From Rhizobium phaseoli (GTDB taxonomy: Bacteria > Pseudomonadota > Alphaproteobacteria > Rhizobiales > Rhizobiaceae): a stretch of DNA of 64,000 nucleotides. Numbering within the stretch: the first letter of the stretch is position 1; each line of letters opens with the position of its first letter. Shown piece after piece: positions 19,101 to 27,900 of this stretch. The notes under the pieces were generated by a model. That model was not told where the DNA came from, searched no databases, and saw only the letters and a list, made by a program, of their open reading frames with translations. The DNA lies in the NCBI RefSeq assembly GCF_010668805.1, contig NZ_WUFT01000003.1, forward strand, positions 62,001-126,000, written 5' to 3'. A program made the translations under genes and the position numbers.

Positions 19101-21661
19101 CTTCCCGCGTCACGCTGCATACGAAGAACGGCAAGGTGGTCGACCAGATCAACCGCGCCGTGGCGCTGTTTGCACCCTCCAAGGAGGAGCTGCAGGAGAT
19201 GGAACGGGCCGAGCGCAACAAGGCCCCGGTCAAGCGTATCGCGCCGGTGCCGCCGCCCGTTGTGCCCGCCGTCGTCATCGAGGAGGAAGGCGATCTCGAC
19301 TTCTGGAATGGCATCGGCGGTTTTGCCCGCGATGGACGCGAATACGTCGTTCGGCTGCCCGGCGGTCACGCGACGCCGCAGCCGTGGATCAATGTCATCT
19401 CCAATGACAGGTTCGGCTTCCACGTGTCGGCTGAGGGCTCCGGCTTCACCTGGAGCGCCAATTCGCGCGATTATCAGCTGACCTCCTGGTCGAACGATGC
19501 GGTGGTCAACCGTTCCGGCGAGGCGTTCTATTTGACCGATCTCGACAGCGGTGCCGTCATGACGCCGTTCGCAGCGCTTTCCCGCCGGCCGGACATCCGT
19601 TTCGAAACCCGCCACGGGCTCGGCTATTCGGTCTTTTCCAGCGTTCAGAACGATATCGCGCTCGAGCTGACGCAGACGATCGACCGCGAAAGGCCGGTGA
19701 AACTGCAGCGCCTGCGCCTGCGCAACACCGGTTCGACCAGCCGCAAGCTGCGTCTCTATGGTTATGTCGAATGGATCCTCGGCAGCAATGCGGCACGCAC
19801 GGCACCGTTCATCCTGTCTCAATATGACGAGGAGACGGGCGCGCTGTTTGCCACCAATCCCTACAGCATCGATTATTCCAACCGCACGGCCTTCTTCGCG
19901 GCCAGCGAGGCGCTTTCGAGCTTCTCGGCAAGCCGGCGCGAATTTGTCGGCAAGGCGGGAACGATCCAGGCGCCGCAGGCCGTTACCTCCGCCGCTGCCC
20001 TTTCCAGCACGGCCGACCTTGACGGTGATCCGGCCGCAGCGTTTGCGATCGACGTCGAGCTCGGCGCCGATGAGGAGCGCGACTTCACCTTCTTCCTCGG
20101 CGATACGCCGACGGAGGAAGAAGCGCGCAGCGTCATCGCCGAGATCCGCAAGGTCTCGTTCGACGATGCCGTCGAGGCGAACCGAACCTTCTGGCGGGAT
20201 TTTACCGGCAGGCTGCAGATATCGACGCCAGATCGTGGAATGAATAACCTCGTCAACACCTGGTTGCCCTATCAGAGCCTCGGCTGCCGCATCATGGCCC
20301 GCACCGCCTTCTACCAGGCAAGCGGCGCCTTCGGCTTCCGCGATCAGCTGCAGGACACGCTGGCCTTCGTGCTGCACGAACCCTCGCTTGCCCGCGGGCA
20401 GATCCTCAATGCCGCTTCGCGCCAATTCCGCGAAGGCGACGTGCAGCATTGGTGGCTGCCCGGAACGGGTGCGGGCGTGCGCACGTTGATCTCGGACGAC
20501 GTCGTCTGGCTCGCTTACGCCATCCATCATTATTGCGGCGTCACCGGCGATAAGAGCGTGCTCGACGAGCAGATCGCCTTCCTGGAAGGGCCGGCTCTGC
20601 TCGAAGGCCAGCACGACTCCTTCTACAGGCCGGAGATTTCCGAGGACAAGGCGAGTGTCTACGAGCATGCAGCGCTGGCGCTCGATCTCGCCATCGCCCG
20701 CAAGGGTGCAAACGGCCTGCCGCTGTTCCTTGGCGGCGACTGGAACGACGGGATGAACCGCGTCGGCATCGGCGGACGCGGCACCAGCGTCTGGCTCGGC
20801 TGGTTCCTGGCGGGCGCATTGCGCTCCTTTGTCCCCTATGCCGAAGAGCGCGGCGACACGGCCCGCACGGAGCGCTGGTCGGCACATCTGATTGAGCTGA
20901 AGAAGGCGCTCGAAACTGCGGCCTGGGATGGCGGCTACTATCGCCGCGGCACGTTCGACGACGGTGCGCTGCTCGGCTCCAGGGAAAGCCCGGAATGCCG
21001 GATCGATTCGATTGCGCAGTCCTGGAGCGTGCTGTCGGGCGAGGGTGATCCGGCCCGCGCCGTCACAGCGATGGACGCCGTGCTCGACCAGCTGGTCGAC
21101 GAGGATGCCCGAATCATCCGGCTGTTCACGCCACCTTTCGTCAATTCCGCGAGGGATCCCGGCTATATCAAAGCCTATCCGCCGGGGGTGCGCGAAAACG
21201 GCGGACAATATACCCACGCCGCAACCTGGGTGGTGATGGCGTTGGCGGAGCTGAAGCGGGGCGATGATGCCTTCCGCTGCTTCCAGCTCCTCAACCCGAT
21301 CACCCATGCGCTCGACAAGGCTTCGGCGGAACAATACCGCGTCGAACCCTATGTCGTGGCTGCCGACGTCTACGGCCATGAGCCCTATACGTCGCGCGGC
21401 GGCTGGACCTGGTATACCGGCTCCGCCGGGTGGCTCTACCGCGCCGCCGTCGAAGGCATCCTCGGCATCCGGCTGAAGGGCGGCCGGCTCTACGTGCGGC
21501 CGTCACTCCCTTCGGAATGGGACGGTTTTGCGGCAGAGGTGGAGCAGGGCGGCGGCAAATACCGCATTTCGGTCTCAAAAGCGTCCAATGACAGCGGCTA
21601 CACTCTGTCTATCAACGGCTGCGAAGTCACTGATCCCGAAGAGGGATATCCGCTCGGATAA
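13142..21661 (+). CDS. ndvB: Cyclic beta-1,2-glucan synthase NdvB
   Basis: A 2839-aa inner-membrane protein matching the NdvB/ChvB/Cgs family in length and layout. It polymerises UDP-glucose into beta-1,2-glucan on a protein-linked intermediate, then cyclises it. After a large N-terminal cytoplasmic region come membrane spans near residue 405 onward and again around 810-990. Between them is a family 84-type glycosyltransferase domain with DAD at 624-626 (MTLDADTRL) and a QHRWARGDW motif. The C-terminal half carries glycoside-phosphorylase-like (GH94) domains thought to set ring size; GGDWNDGMNRVG is part of the second. The start is uncertain: ATG 13142 (MSISNLSP) has only a weak ribosome site, with alternatives GTG 13088 and ATG 13187. 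The opgC-type gene follows after 100 bp. Confidence 0.96.
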   Translation: MSISNLSPSLPREPEMKQIDHNDSIRSTYLAIEDIKAMGDAVARSGVDQLPAFAPFDFFARHKENEKEILRVYRTTATDVEAGETITPAAEWLLDNHYIVEEAIQEVRRDFPRRFYRELPTMVVGGVEVPRTLVLAWLYVAHTHSTISQESLTALVDGFQANETLRIGELWALPSLVRYVLVENLRRISSRVEASRRMRRRANEAADELVRLSDPAGAAAYLKTLEPLAEDNTFSTQFLYRLRDGSQTSSLAITWLDERLEELGRNSEETTTAEHSRLSSGNVTMGNIIRSLREIDDAEWSVWVEQVSHVDKLLWEHSDYGILDSGSRNKYRKQIEKLAKRSPLTEMEIAQLALDMTAAAKASDEPQPHEPNVGGFLSGAQRPKLEARSNYRPTVIQHFVRAVRRFNWLAIAVPVMLLTIIAMAIVGRFMANAGMGAIEIALLLIMFSVPASEGATGLFNTVLSFFVTPARLVGYEFKEGIPEDARTLLVVPCLISNRDSVDDHVRNLEVHYLANPRGELYFALLSDWPDSEAEETPADLEVLDYARREIANLSARYAYDGKTRFYLLHRRRLYNPSEGVWMGWERKRGKLHELNMLLRGDRDTTYLPGANTVPAKVQYVMTLDADTRLMRDAVTKLVGKLYHPINRPVINPKTGRVESGYGVLQPRVTPSLTTGKDASVFQRVFSINRGLDPYVFTVSDVYQDLAGEGTFTGKGLYHVDAFEASLKGRIDENSVLSHDLLEGSMARCALVTDLELVEDFPIRYEVETSRQHRWARGDWQLLPYMFNPKYGVTALGRWKMFDNLRRSLTPIAWFFASVLGWYCMNPLGALIWQILLIFCLFVAPTLSLINGIIPRTSDIIARAHLYTVWSDITAANAQVALRIVFIADSAAMMADAIGRSLYRLFVSRKLMLQWRTAASVQAGGQGTLISYYKGMWHAPALALLALAFAALPGGSAFVVGIPFALLWILSPVVAWYVSQSAETEDRLEVADSVSSELRKIARRTWRYFETFTTAEQNYLPPDNIQETPHVIVAARTSPTNIGVYLLSVVSGRQFGWFSFEETLERLEQTISTIDRMEKFRGHLFNWYHTDTLQRLGPRYVSAVDSGNLAGHLIAISSACRNWAEAPSAHMQGNLDGVGDTAGILGEVLADLPDDRKTVRPLRRRLEERIVGFQNALAAVKREHEFASIRIINLAVLARDIEKLAANLDHEVKSKQSEEVTQWAASLVKVCEAHISDSTFDLSKVDALRPRLVALRDKARDLAFSMDFGFLFRPERRLLSIGYRVESGELDQACYDLLASECRLTSLFGIAKGDLPTEHWYRLGRQVVPVGSRGALVSWSGSMFEYLMPPLVMQERGGGILNQTNNLVVVEQMNYARKLGIPWGISEAAFNARDHNLNYQYTNFGVPTLGLKRGLGHNAVIAPYASLLASQYDPPAALENLQRLRKVGALGKFGFHDAVDFTPTRVPEGKKCAVVYNYYAHHHGMSIAAVANVAFNGHLRELFHADPVIEAAELLLQEKAPRDIPVMSGKHESDTPASIQDDLLRPEIRKISDPASRDRELVFLSNGHYSLMLTATGAGYSRWNGLSVSRWKADPTEDRWGSFIFLRDTATNEWWSTTSEPKGVEGEKIKVEFADEKAQFTKTVGDLTSEVECIIATEHDAEARRVTLLNMGTEDRFIEVTSYLEPVITSDDTDNAHPAFARMFVKTEIGKRGDVIRAERNKRDPNEPNISIAHLIVDNAGDTRHTEFETDRRKFIGRGRSLADAAAFDPGATLSGSDGFMLDAVMSLRRTVRVPAGKKVSVIFWTIAAPNRDEVDKAVNRYRHPDAFNHELVQAWTRTQVQMRHVGVTSQQAAAFQHLGRYLVYPDMQLRKDEATVEAGLQSQSALWPLAISGDFPIFTLRINDDMDLEIAREALLAQEYLRSRGVTADLVIMNERASSYAQDMQHALDAMCENVRRMGQADGLRQHIFAVRKDLMEENTYHALIAASRVTLHTKNGKVVDQINRAVALFAPSKEELQEMERAERNKAPVKRIAPVPPPVVPAVVIEEEGDLDFWNGIGGFARDGREYVVRLPGGHATPQPWINVISNDRFGFHVSAEGSGFTWSANSRDYQLTSWSNDAVVNRSGEAFYLTDLDSGAVMTPFAALSRRPDIRFETRHGLGYSVFSSVQNDIALELTQTIDRERPVKLQRLRLRNTGSTSRKLRLYGYVEWILGSNAARTAPFILSQYDEETGALFATNPYSIDYSNRTAFFAASEALSSFSASRREFVGKAGTIQAPQAVTSAAALSSTADLDGDPAAAFAIDVELGADEERDFTFFLGDTPTEEEARSVIAEIRKVSFDDAVEANRTFWRDFTGRLQISTPDRGMNNLVNTWLPYQSLGCRIMARTAFYQASGAFGFRDQLQDTLAFVLHEPSLARGQILNAASRQFREGDVQHWWLPGTGAGVRTLISDDVVWLAYAIHHYCGVTGDKSVLDEQIAFLEGPALLEGQHDSFYRPEISEDKASVYEHAALALDLAIARKGANGLPLFLGGDWNDGMNRVGIGGRGTSVWLGWFLAGALRSFVPYAEERGDTARTERWSAHLIELKKALETAAWDGGYYRRGTFDDGALLGSRESPECRIDSIAQSWSVLSGEGDPARAVTAMDAVLDQLVDEDARIIRLFTPPFVNSARDPGYIKAYPPGVRENGGQYTHAATWVVMALAELKRGDDAFRCFQLLNPITHALDKASAEQYRVEPYVVAADVYGHEPYTSRGGWTWYTGSAGWLYRAAVEGILGIRLKGGRLYVRPSLPSEWDGFAAEVEQGGGKYRISVSKASNDSGYTLSINGCEVTDPEEGYPLG

Positions 21662-21696
21662 CAGCGTTCTCCACGCTGAAAAATACGGCGATTCGC

Positions 21697-21726
21697 GGCG
21701 GCCAAAAGGGAACCCTTTTGGCCGCC
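21697..21726. repeat. Long perfect palindrome in the ndvB-opgC spacer
   Basis: A 30-bp perfect inverted repeat: a 14-base arm beginning GGCGGCCAAAAGGG, a two-base centre and its complement. It sits midway between the ndvB stop and the ribosome site of the next gene. No T run follows, so it may be an RNA-stability or partial-attenuation hairpin rather than a terminator. Confidence 0.7.
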
Positions 21727-21761
21727 GTCGCGTTTGCAAATCGGATGACAAGGAGACACCC

Positions 21762-23000
21762 ATGGCTAGCACGCCGACCCAAGCCATCGTCACTGGGCGC
21801 AGTTCCCTATCCGCGGCTGCGCCAATGCGTGATACAAGGCTCGACGTCTTGCGCGGCGTGGCGCTGATCATGATCTTCATCAACCACGTCCCCGGACAGA
21901 TCTTCGAATATCTGACGACGAAGAATTTCGGTTTTTCCGATGCTGCCGAGGCCTTCGTGCTGATCTCAGGCATTGCCGTCGGCCTTGCCTATGGGTCGGG
22001 GTTCCGGCCCGGCAACCGGCTGAAAATGGCGATCAAGGCAGTGAAGCGCGCCTTCACGCTCTATCTCGCCCACATGATCACCACCTTCATGACGCTGGCG
22101 CTGTTTATCTCAGGCGCTTGGCTGTTTCACCGGCCGGGTTTGCTTGTTGAAATCAACATCCTGGCGGTACTGATGAACCTAAAGGAAGGCATTCCGGCGC
22201 TGCTGCTGCTCGGCCACCAGATCGGTTATAACAATATCCTGCCGATGTACGGCGCGTTGATGCTGATGGTGCCGATCATCCTGCTTTTGAATGCCCGCAG
22301 CCCGTGGCTGGCGCTCGGCGTTTCCGGCACGGTCTGGCTGCTTGCGGGCATCTACCAGATGGCGCCGCACAACATGCTGATCGAGAGCTACTGGTTCCTC
22401 AATCCGCTTTCCTGGCAGTTCCTGTTTTCGATCGGCATCGTTTCGATGCTGCATATCAAGCGCGGCGGCACCATCCCCCGGCATCCGCTGCTGCTTGCGG
22501 CCGCTGCCGGTTATGTCGCGCTCTCCTTTGTCTGGGTGACCGGTCAGCTCTGGGCCTTCGGCAATTCGCTGGCGGCCCTTGGCCTGCCGAGTGTCATCAC
22601 CGGTTTCGACAAGACATTTCTGTCGCTGCCGCGTCTGCTGCACGTGCTGGCACTGACCTATCTGGTCATCAGCATTCCGGCGCTCTCGCGCATTCTGCGC
22701 CGTCCTGCGGACCATCCGCTGGCGATCCTCGGCCGCCATTCGCTGAACATTTTCGTCGCCGGCACGATCCTCGCCATGATTGGCCAGGTCGTGCTCTATA
22801 TTACCAATAAGGATCCGCTGGTCGGTCCGCTCTTCGTGATCGTTGGTGTCGCAATTCAATTCGCCTATGCCTATTATCTGGAACGCAAGCGCCAGTTGGA
22901 CAAGGTCAAGGCGAAACTGGTCACGGAGCCCGCCACCATACCGGTACCCATCCGTATTAGCGGAACCGCCAACGCCTATCGTCGGACCGACCGGAAATAA
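21762..23000 (+). CDS. opgC: OpgC-type membrane acyltransferase (glucan modification)
   Basis: A 412-aa polytopic membrane protein with about ten spans, of the OpgC family. OpgC proteins transfer succinyl groups to osmoregulated periplasmic glucans (shown in Rhodobacter sphaeroides, as I recall). The N-terminal RLDVLRGVALIMIFINHVPG segment contains the conserved R and H of membrane acyltransferases, and FSDAAEAFVLISGIAVGLAYG follows. ATG 21762 has AAGGAGA just upstream; a longer frame starts inside ndvB and is not credible. The position 100 bp downstream of ndvB supports cyclic beta-1,2-glucan as the acceptor (inference). Confidence 0.85.
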   Translation: MASTPTQAIVTGRSSLSAAAPMRDTRLDVLRGVALIMIFINHVPGQIFEYLTTKNFGFSDAAEAFVLISGIAVGLAYGSGFRPGNRLKMAIKAVKRAFTLYLAHMITTFMTLALFISGAWLFHRPGLLVEINILAVLMNLKEGIPALLLLGHQIGYNNILPMYGALMLMVPIILLLNARSPWLALGVSGTVWLLAGIYQMAPHNMLIESYWFLNPLSWQFLFSIGIVSMLHIKRGGTIPRHPLLLAAAAGYVALSFVWVTGQLWAFGNSLAALGLPSVITGFDKTFLSLPRLLHVLALTYLVISIPALSRILRRPADHPLAILGRHSLNIFVAGTILAMIGQVVLYITNKDPLVGPLFVIVGVAIQFAYAYYLERKRQLDKVKAKLVTEPATIPVPIRISGTANAYRRTDRK

Positions 23001-23026
23001 GTCTCGGACGTGCCTGTGAGATGAAG

Positions 23027-23060
23027 GAGCCGGTGGCCGATTGCCGCCGGCTCAATTTTT
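23027..23060 (+). terminator. Terminator after opgC
   Basis: A GAGCCGG/CCGGCTC stem (23027-23033 with 23047-23053) is followed by AATTTTT, 27 bp after the opgC stop. Confidence 0.7.
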
Positions 23061-23279
23061 ATGGACGAGAATGTTCACCAGCTTGCCCAGCGGATCACGC
23101 ACATAAAGCGCCTGACGCCCCTGGGCTCGTCGGCCGCCATGCTCCATCGAAAAACCCGCAGCCGACACCGCCTTGCAACACGACATCGAGATCATCCTCC
23201 CGACGTGCAGGAGGCGCATTTCCTTGGAATCGGGCTCGGGAATGCGGACGCGATTGTTGCTACATTCGATGTGATGCAA
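23052..23279 (-). pseudogene. Decayed VOC/glyoxalase-like gene remnant
   Basis: The C-terminal 25 codons of this frame read like the end of a glyoxalase/bleomycin-resistance (VOC) protein: GRQALYVRDPLGKLVNILVH. The upstream part does not continue the family. A DDLDVVLQGG-like stretch that would precede it appears in another frame, which indicates a frameshift. The normal length is about 120-130 aa and the metal-ligand pattern is not intact. It is read as a remnant, overlapping the opgC terminator at its 3' end. Confidence 0.5.
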
Positions 23280-23455
23280 TGAATAGTCTTGGGCCTTGTC
23301 TTGGCAGTGAGGGCCGTTGCTGTGGCTTGCAGACTATCACTAATTGAAAATCGGACTGCCGCTCTTGTCCCGACCTGCCCTGATACCGCCTTCGTTTACG
23401 GCAAATGACGGGCGGCCGCCATCGGCGCGATTCGAAATGGACACGAGGACAATTG

Positions 23456-23755
23456 ATGAAATTCACCTTTGCCGCCGTAGCGGGCTTTCTATCCCTGACG
23501 CAGCTCGCCAATGCTTCTAGCGACGCCGCTTGGAACGCGCTCTTCGCAAAGGCCAACGGCACCTGCATTGGTCAATCGCGGATGGTTTCTCCGGAAGCGA
23601 GCGCCCCTGCGATTTTCGACGACGCCACAGGCAAGATTGCGATCCTTCTTCGTGAGAAGAGCGGCAGGTCGAAGAAGATGGTCAATTTGATTTGCCTATA
23701 CGACAAAAAATCCGGCAAGGCGTCCATTGCCGAATACAATTGGCTGGGGCAGTAA
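23456..23755 (+). CDS. Small exported protein, 99 aa
   Basis: ATG 23456 has GAGGA seven bases upstream and opens a frame with a clear signal peptide (MKFTFAAVAGFLSLTQLANA). The mature part is about 79 residues, with two cysteines (GTCIGQ and NLICLYDKK) that could form a disulfide in the periplasm. I do not recognise the family. It stands alone on the + strand and converges with the SDR gene 72 bp downstream. Confidence 0.6.
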   Translation: MKFTFAAVAGFLSLTQLANASSDAAWNALFAKANGTCIGQSRMVSPEASAPAIFDDATGKIAILLREKSGRSKKMVNLICLYDKKSGKASIAEYNWLGQ

Positions 23756-23827
23756 GCCTGTCGGGTAGCGCCTCAATCGCAGGCGAGCAAATTCACCTGT
23801 GTAGACGTTGTCAAAATGGCTCTCAGG

Positions 23828-24619
23828 TCAAAGCGTGTCGATGACGCCGCCATCGACGCGAACGGATGCGCCAGTGGTAGCAGACGCTTGTGGTGACGCC
23901 AGATAGGTCACAAGGTTCGCAATTTCCTCGACGCTCGCCGCGCGCTGAATTATCGAGCTGCTGCGATGCTGCTTGACGAAGGCCGCAGCAAGTTCCTCGA
24001 TGGGCTTTCCGGTCTTCGCGCGCTCTTCTGCCAGCATCGCTTCGACGCCTTCGGAGAGCGTGGGGCCGGGCAGGACGGAGTTTACGGTGACCCCCGTGCC
24101 CGCCATCCGTTTCGCAAGACCGCGGGCGACCGCGATATCAGCCGTCTTGCTGACTCCGTAGTGGATCATCTCGACGGGAATGTTGAAGCCGGATTCCGAT
24201 GCGATGAAAATAACACGGCCCCAGTTCAGCTTCGCCATCCCCGGAAGGTACGCCCTTGACAGCCTGATGGCAGACATGACGTTTACTTGCCAGTGGCGGT
24301 CCCAGACTTCGTCGTCAGCATCAAAGAAATCGATGGGTTGGAAGATGCCGGCGTTGTTGATAAGGATGTCTGCATGGGGCACCTTGCCGATCAGCGCGTT
24401 GCAACCTTCCGCGGTAGCAAGGTCGGCTGTAGCGGCTATGACACTGCCCCTCGCTCCTTCTCCTTTCAAGCGTTCGGCTGCCTTCGCGGTCTTGTCTTCT
24501 GAGCGACCGTTTACGGCGACGTCCGCGCCAGCTCTCGCCAACTGGCTGGCAATCGCGTAGCCGATGCCTTCCGTGGATCCGGTGATCATGGCCGTCTTTC
24601 CTGTCAGGTCGATTTGCAT
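23828..24619 (-). CDS. Short-chain dehydrogenase/reductase (SDR)
   Basis: A 263-aa classical SDR. The cofactor motif TGSTEGIGYA is at residues 13-22, NNAG near residue 88, and the catalytic Ser (IASESG), Tyr and Lys (HYGVSKT) are present. An Arg in the NGRSEDK loop after the second strand suggests NADP(H) (inference). The C-terminus RVDGGVIDTL is usual for the family. The substrate is unknown. Upstream on the same strand, separated by 333 bp, lies the Mfd-like gene; they are probably not co-transcribed. Confidence 0.9.
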   Translation of the reverse strand: MQIDLTGKTAMITGSTEGIGYAIASQLARAGADVAVNGRSEDKTAKAAERLKGEGARGSVIAATADLATAEGCNALIGKVPHADILINNAGIFQPIDFFDADDEVWDRHWQVNVMSAIRLSRAYLPGMAKLNWGRVIFIASESGFNIPVEMIHYGVSKTADIAVARGLAKRMAGTGVTVNSVLPGPTLSEGVEAMLAEERAKTGKPIEELAAAFVKQHRSSSIIQRAASVEEIANLVTYLASPQASATTGASVRVDGGVIDTL

Positions 24620-24952
24620 TGTGGCTCCTTCGGTGTTGAGAAAGGGGAACGTATCAGCGCTTTAAAGGATGGCAATCACTGCGTGCTGCGCGCGACATCG
24701 ATCAATAACAGCCCGTGGACCACGCGGCCAAGGCACAGGCCGCTCCCAGGGCCGACACTCTGAGCCTATAAAGCATGTCGCGCAAAAGTGTGCAGCGGTT
24801 TTGCGATAACGACATGCGTAAAAACAAAGACTTAAAGCGCAAGGAGCGAATCTGAAAGATCACGACGTGCTTTAGTCCCAATCCTCTCCCATTGTCGCCA
24901 TGGATCCTCCTCACGGGATAGCCGTTGCTGCACGCTCTTCGCGTAGGTGGAT
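24620..24952. other. Intergenic region holding a rhizobial palindromic repeat
   Basis: This 333-bp stretch between the SDR gene and the 3' end of the Mfd-like gene contains the repeat at 24773-24817 and no supported gene. The SDR promoter should lie at its left end. Confidence 0.5.
24773..24817. repeat. Dispersed palindromic repeat, family A copy 1
   Basis: A nested hairpin: outer stem GCATGTCG/CGACATGC and inner stem CGCAAAA/TTTTGCG. A degenerate second copy sharing GCGAT-ACGACATGCGT lies at 52448-52491. I recognise this type as common between genes in Rhizobium. Confidence 0.7.
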
Positions 24953-27900
24953 TCACGGCTGGCGCGCCGCCGAGACGAGCCGCTCGAAGAAATCCAGCTG
25001 CTCTTGGGCAGTTTGGATCGAGGTCTCGAATATCAGCCGGTCCCCCCGCCGGACCGCCCCAGCCTTCTTCGTAAACGCTGACATCACCTTTGCGGATGTG
25101 TTTGCGGTCATTGTCAGCGCAAGTGCCTTAGGCCCGGCCTCGAGTTTGGCGATGCCCAGGCGAACTGCTGCAAGCTGCAGCTTGGTCGTGCGCAACAGAA
25201 GCAACACGTCCTGCGACGGTTCGCCGAAGCGGTCTTCGAACTCCGCTTCCAAGTCGTCGATCTCGCTCGATTCGGCTGCTCGCAATAGTTTGGCGTAGAG
25301 GTTGAGCCTCACGGCCGGATCCGACACATAGTTCGCCGGTATCGTGCCGGCCGCTTCGATGTGCAAAATTGCGCGTACCCGGGTGGCCGAAGGCTGTTTG
25401 CGTAATTCAGCAACGGCCCTTGCAAGCAGCTTCTGATATAGTCCAATGCCGATAACCTTCATGTGCCCGGCCTGGTCCTCGCCAGCGATGTCGCCGCCGC
25501 CGCGCAGGTCGAGATCTCGCAGGCTGATTGCAAGGCCGGCGCCCAGGCGGTCGTTCTCGACGAGGGTCGAAAGTCGCAAACGCGTTTCCTCGGCCAGCTC
25601 CGCGCCGTCTTCCGTCAGAAGAGTGGCCATGCCCTGTGCTCTTCCGCGCCCAACACGTCCGCGTAACTGATGGAGCTGCGCCAGCCCGAACCGTTCAGCG
25701 CGCCATATAAACATGGTGTTGGCGCGTGGCACATCGAGGCCGTTTTCGATGATGTTGGTGGCGAGCAGGACGTCACCGTCGCCTTCCGCAAAGCCGACAA
25801 TCGCTTCATCGATGGCCGCCGCCGGCATCCTGCCATGCGCGATCTTGACGGAAAGTTCCGGAACGATCTTTCGCAGTATCGTCTCGACGTCTTCTATGTC
25901 CTCGATGCGCGGCACCACGACGAAACTCTGTCCTCCGCGGCGGTATTCGCGCATCAGGCCAGTCCGCATGGACGCGTAGTCGAATGCCGCAAGCGAGGTG
26001 CGGACGGGCCGGCGTCTGGAGGGCGGCGTGGTCAAGAGGCTGACCTCCTGAACGCCCACCATAGCCGACTGCAAGGTCCGTGGGATCGGTGTCGCCGACA
26101 TGGCGAGCGTGTGAAGAGACGGTGCAAGGGTGTTCATTGCCCGCTTTTCCTTTAGTCCGAAGCGGTGCTCCTCGTCCACGATCAGCAGTCCAAGATGCGC
26201 AAAGCGGACGTCCTTCGCAAGGATTGCCTGGGTCGCGACGATGACGCCAATTTCGCCCTCGGCCAGCGCCGCCTTCACCTGTTTCGCCTCGCTTGGCTTG
26301 AGCAGGCGAGACAACATGCCGACCGAAATGCCGGTCCCCGCAAAGCGACGTTCGAAAGTGGCGAAGTGCTGACGGGCCAGCACAGTGGTCGGAGCGATGA
26401 TGACCACCTGGCCGCCGGCCAGCGCTACTGCTGCTGCGGCGCGCAATGCAATTTCGGTCTTGCCGAAGCCGACATCGCCGCAGACAAGGCGGTTCATCAC
26501 GTGCCCAGACGCAAGATCGGAGAGCACGGCCTTGATGGCTTCGGCCTGATCAGGAGTTTCGGTAAAGGGAAAACGCCGCGTGAAGGCGGAATATTCGGCA
26601 CGCGGCGGAACGAATTTCTCTGCCTGCAACGCCTGCCTTTGCTTGGCGATGGTCGAGAGATGACGCGCGGTGGACCGGATGTCTGCTGCAATCTTTTCGC
26701 GCTTTTTCTGCCAAGCGTCGGTGTGGAGGCGATCGAGCGCGATGGCCTCGGGTTCGGAGCCATAGCGCCACAGCTTTGCGAATTCCTCCATCGGCACCAG
26801 CACTGAAGCCCCATCGCGATATTCCAGGCGAGCGGCGTCGCGAGACACGTCCTCGACGGCTATGTTTTCCAGATCTTTCAGAACCGCAACGCCATGGTCT
26901 TCGTGAACGACAACATCGCCTATCCGAAGTTCTGGCTCGGCCAGAAGTGGACTGGAGTTGGCAACCGTGCTCGTTCCGTCGGCTGCGGCGACCACGGCTA
27001 CATTCTGTGCGGGGTCGATGAACCCCTGCTCCAGGTCGCAGGCTAATTTGAGAAGGATGCCGGGCTCGGCCTCCCGCACAGCTTCCCACGTATCGATGGA
27101 CAGAGGCGCCATCCCGGTTGCCTTTGCCACACGCCTACAAAGCGCCTCGGAGCGCCTGCCTTTCCCAGAAATCACAACCGTCAGCCCATGTCGCAGGCGT
27201 TCCTGCACGAAGTTGACCAATGCATTGCGCGGGTCGGCGTCGGAGCTATCTGTTGGCAGGTCACCACCTTCTTGGAGATCCAGTACGCGTGTCGATACGC
27301 TGGCGGTGTGCCGCGCCCATTCGGCGCGGTTGAGGTAGAGTGAACGAGCGGAGGGCGTGTCCGTCTCGCCGAAATCCTTGCGGGACTGGCGAGCGTCTTG
27401 GATGATCTCAAGATAGCGATCGACCCGGGCGGGCGCACCCGGAGCGAGAACCACGGTGGCATCGCCCAGAATATCGAACACGGTCGGCATGTCTTGATAA
27501 AGCCGTAACAAAAAGCGCTCCATGGTATCCGACCTCGAAGCAAGGTCTTCACCGACGCCTTCAGTCAGAATGGCTTCGGATGCTGGACCGAAAACCACAC
27601 TTTCGAGGTAACTCTCCGTTCGTTGGGACAGGCGGTCAAAACCTCTCAACTCCTCGACCCGGTCGTCATCCGAAAGGACAATCCGCATCGGACCAGGTGC
27701 GCCAGCAGGGTAGATGTCAATCACGCCTTCGCGAACCGCCAACTCGCCGGGATCGTCCGCAACGCCTTCTTCCACATAGCCCGTCCTGTGGATGAAGTCG
27801 AAGAATGCATCGCGATCGAACGGCTTTCCCACTACGAGTTTGAGCTGGCTGTCCGCAATAACTTTCGCTGGCGGAATACGTTGAAGCGCTGCGTCAAGCG

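Noticed and set aside
16130..21379. Minus-strand open frame of 1749 codons inside ndvB
   Set aside because: It is antisense to the conserved ndvB reading frame and its protein is rich in R, A, D and G with no domain; long antisense frames are common in GC-rich genes with strong codon bias.
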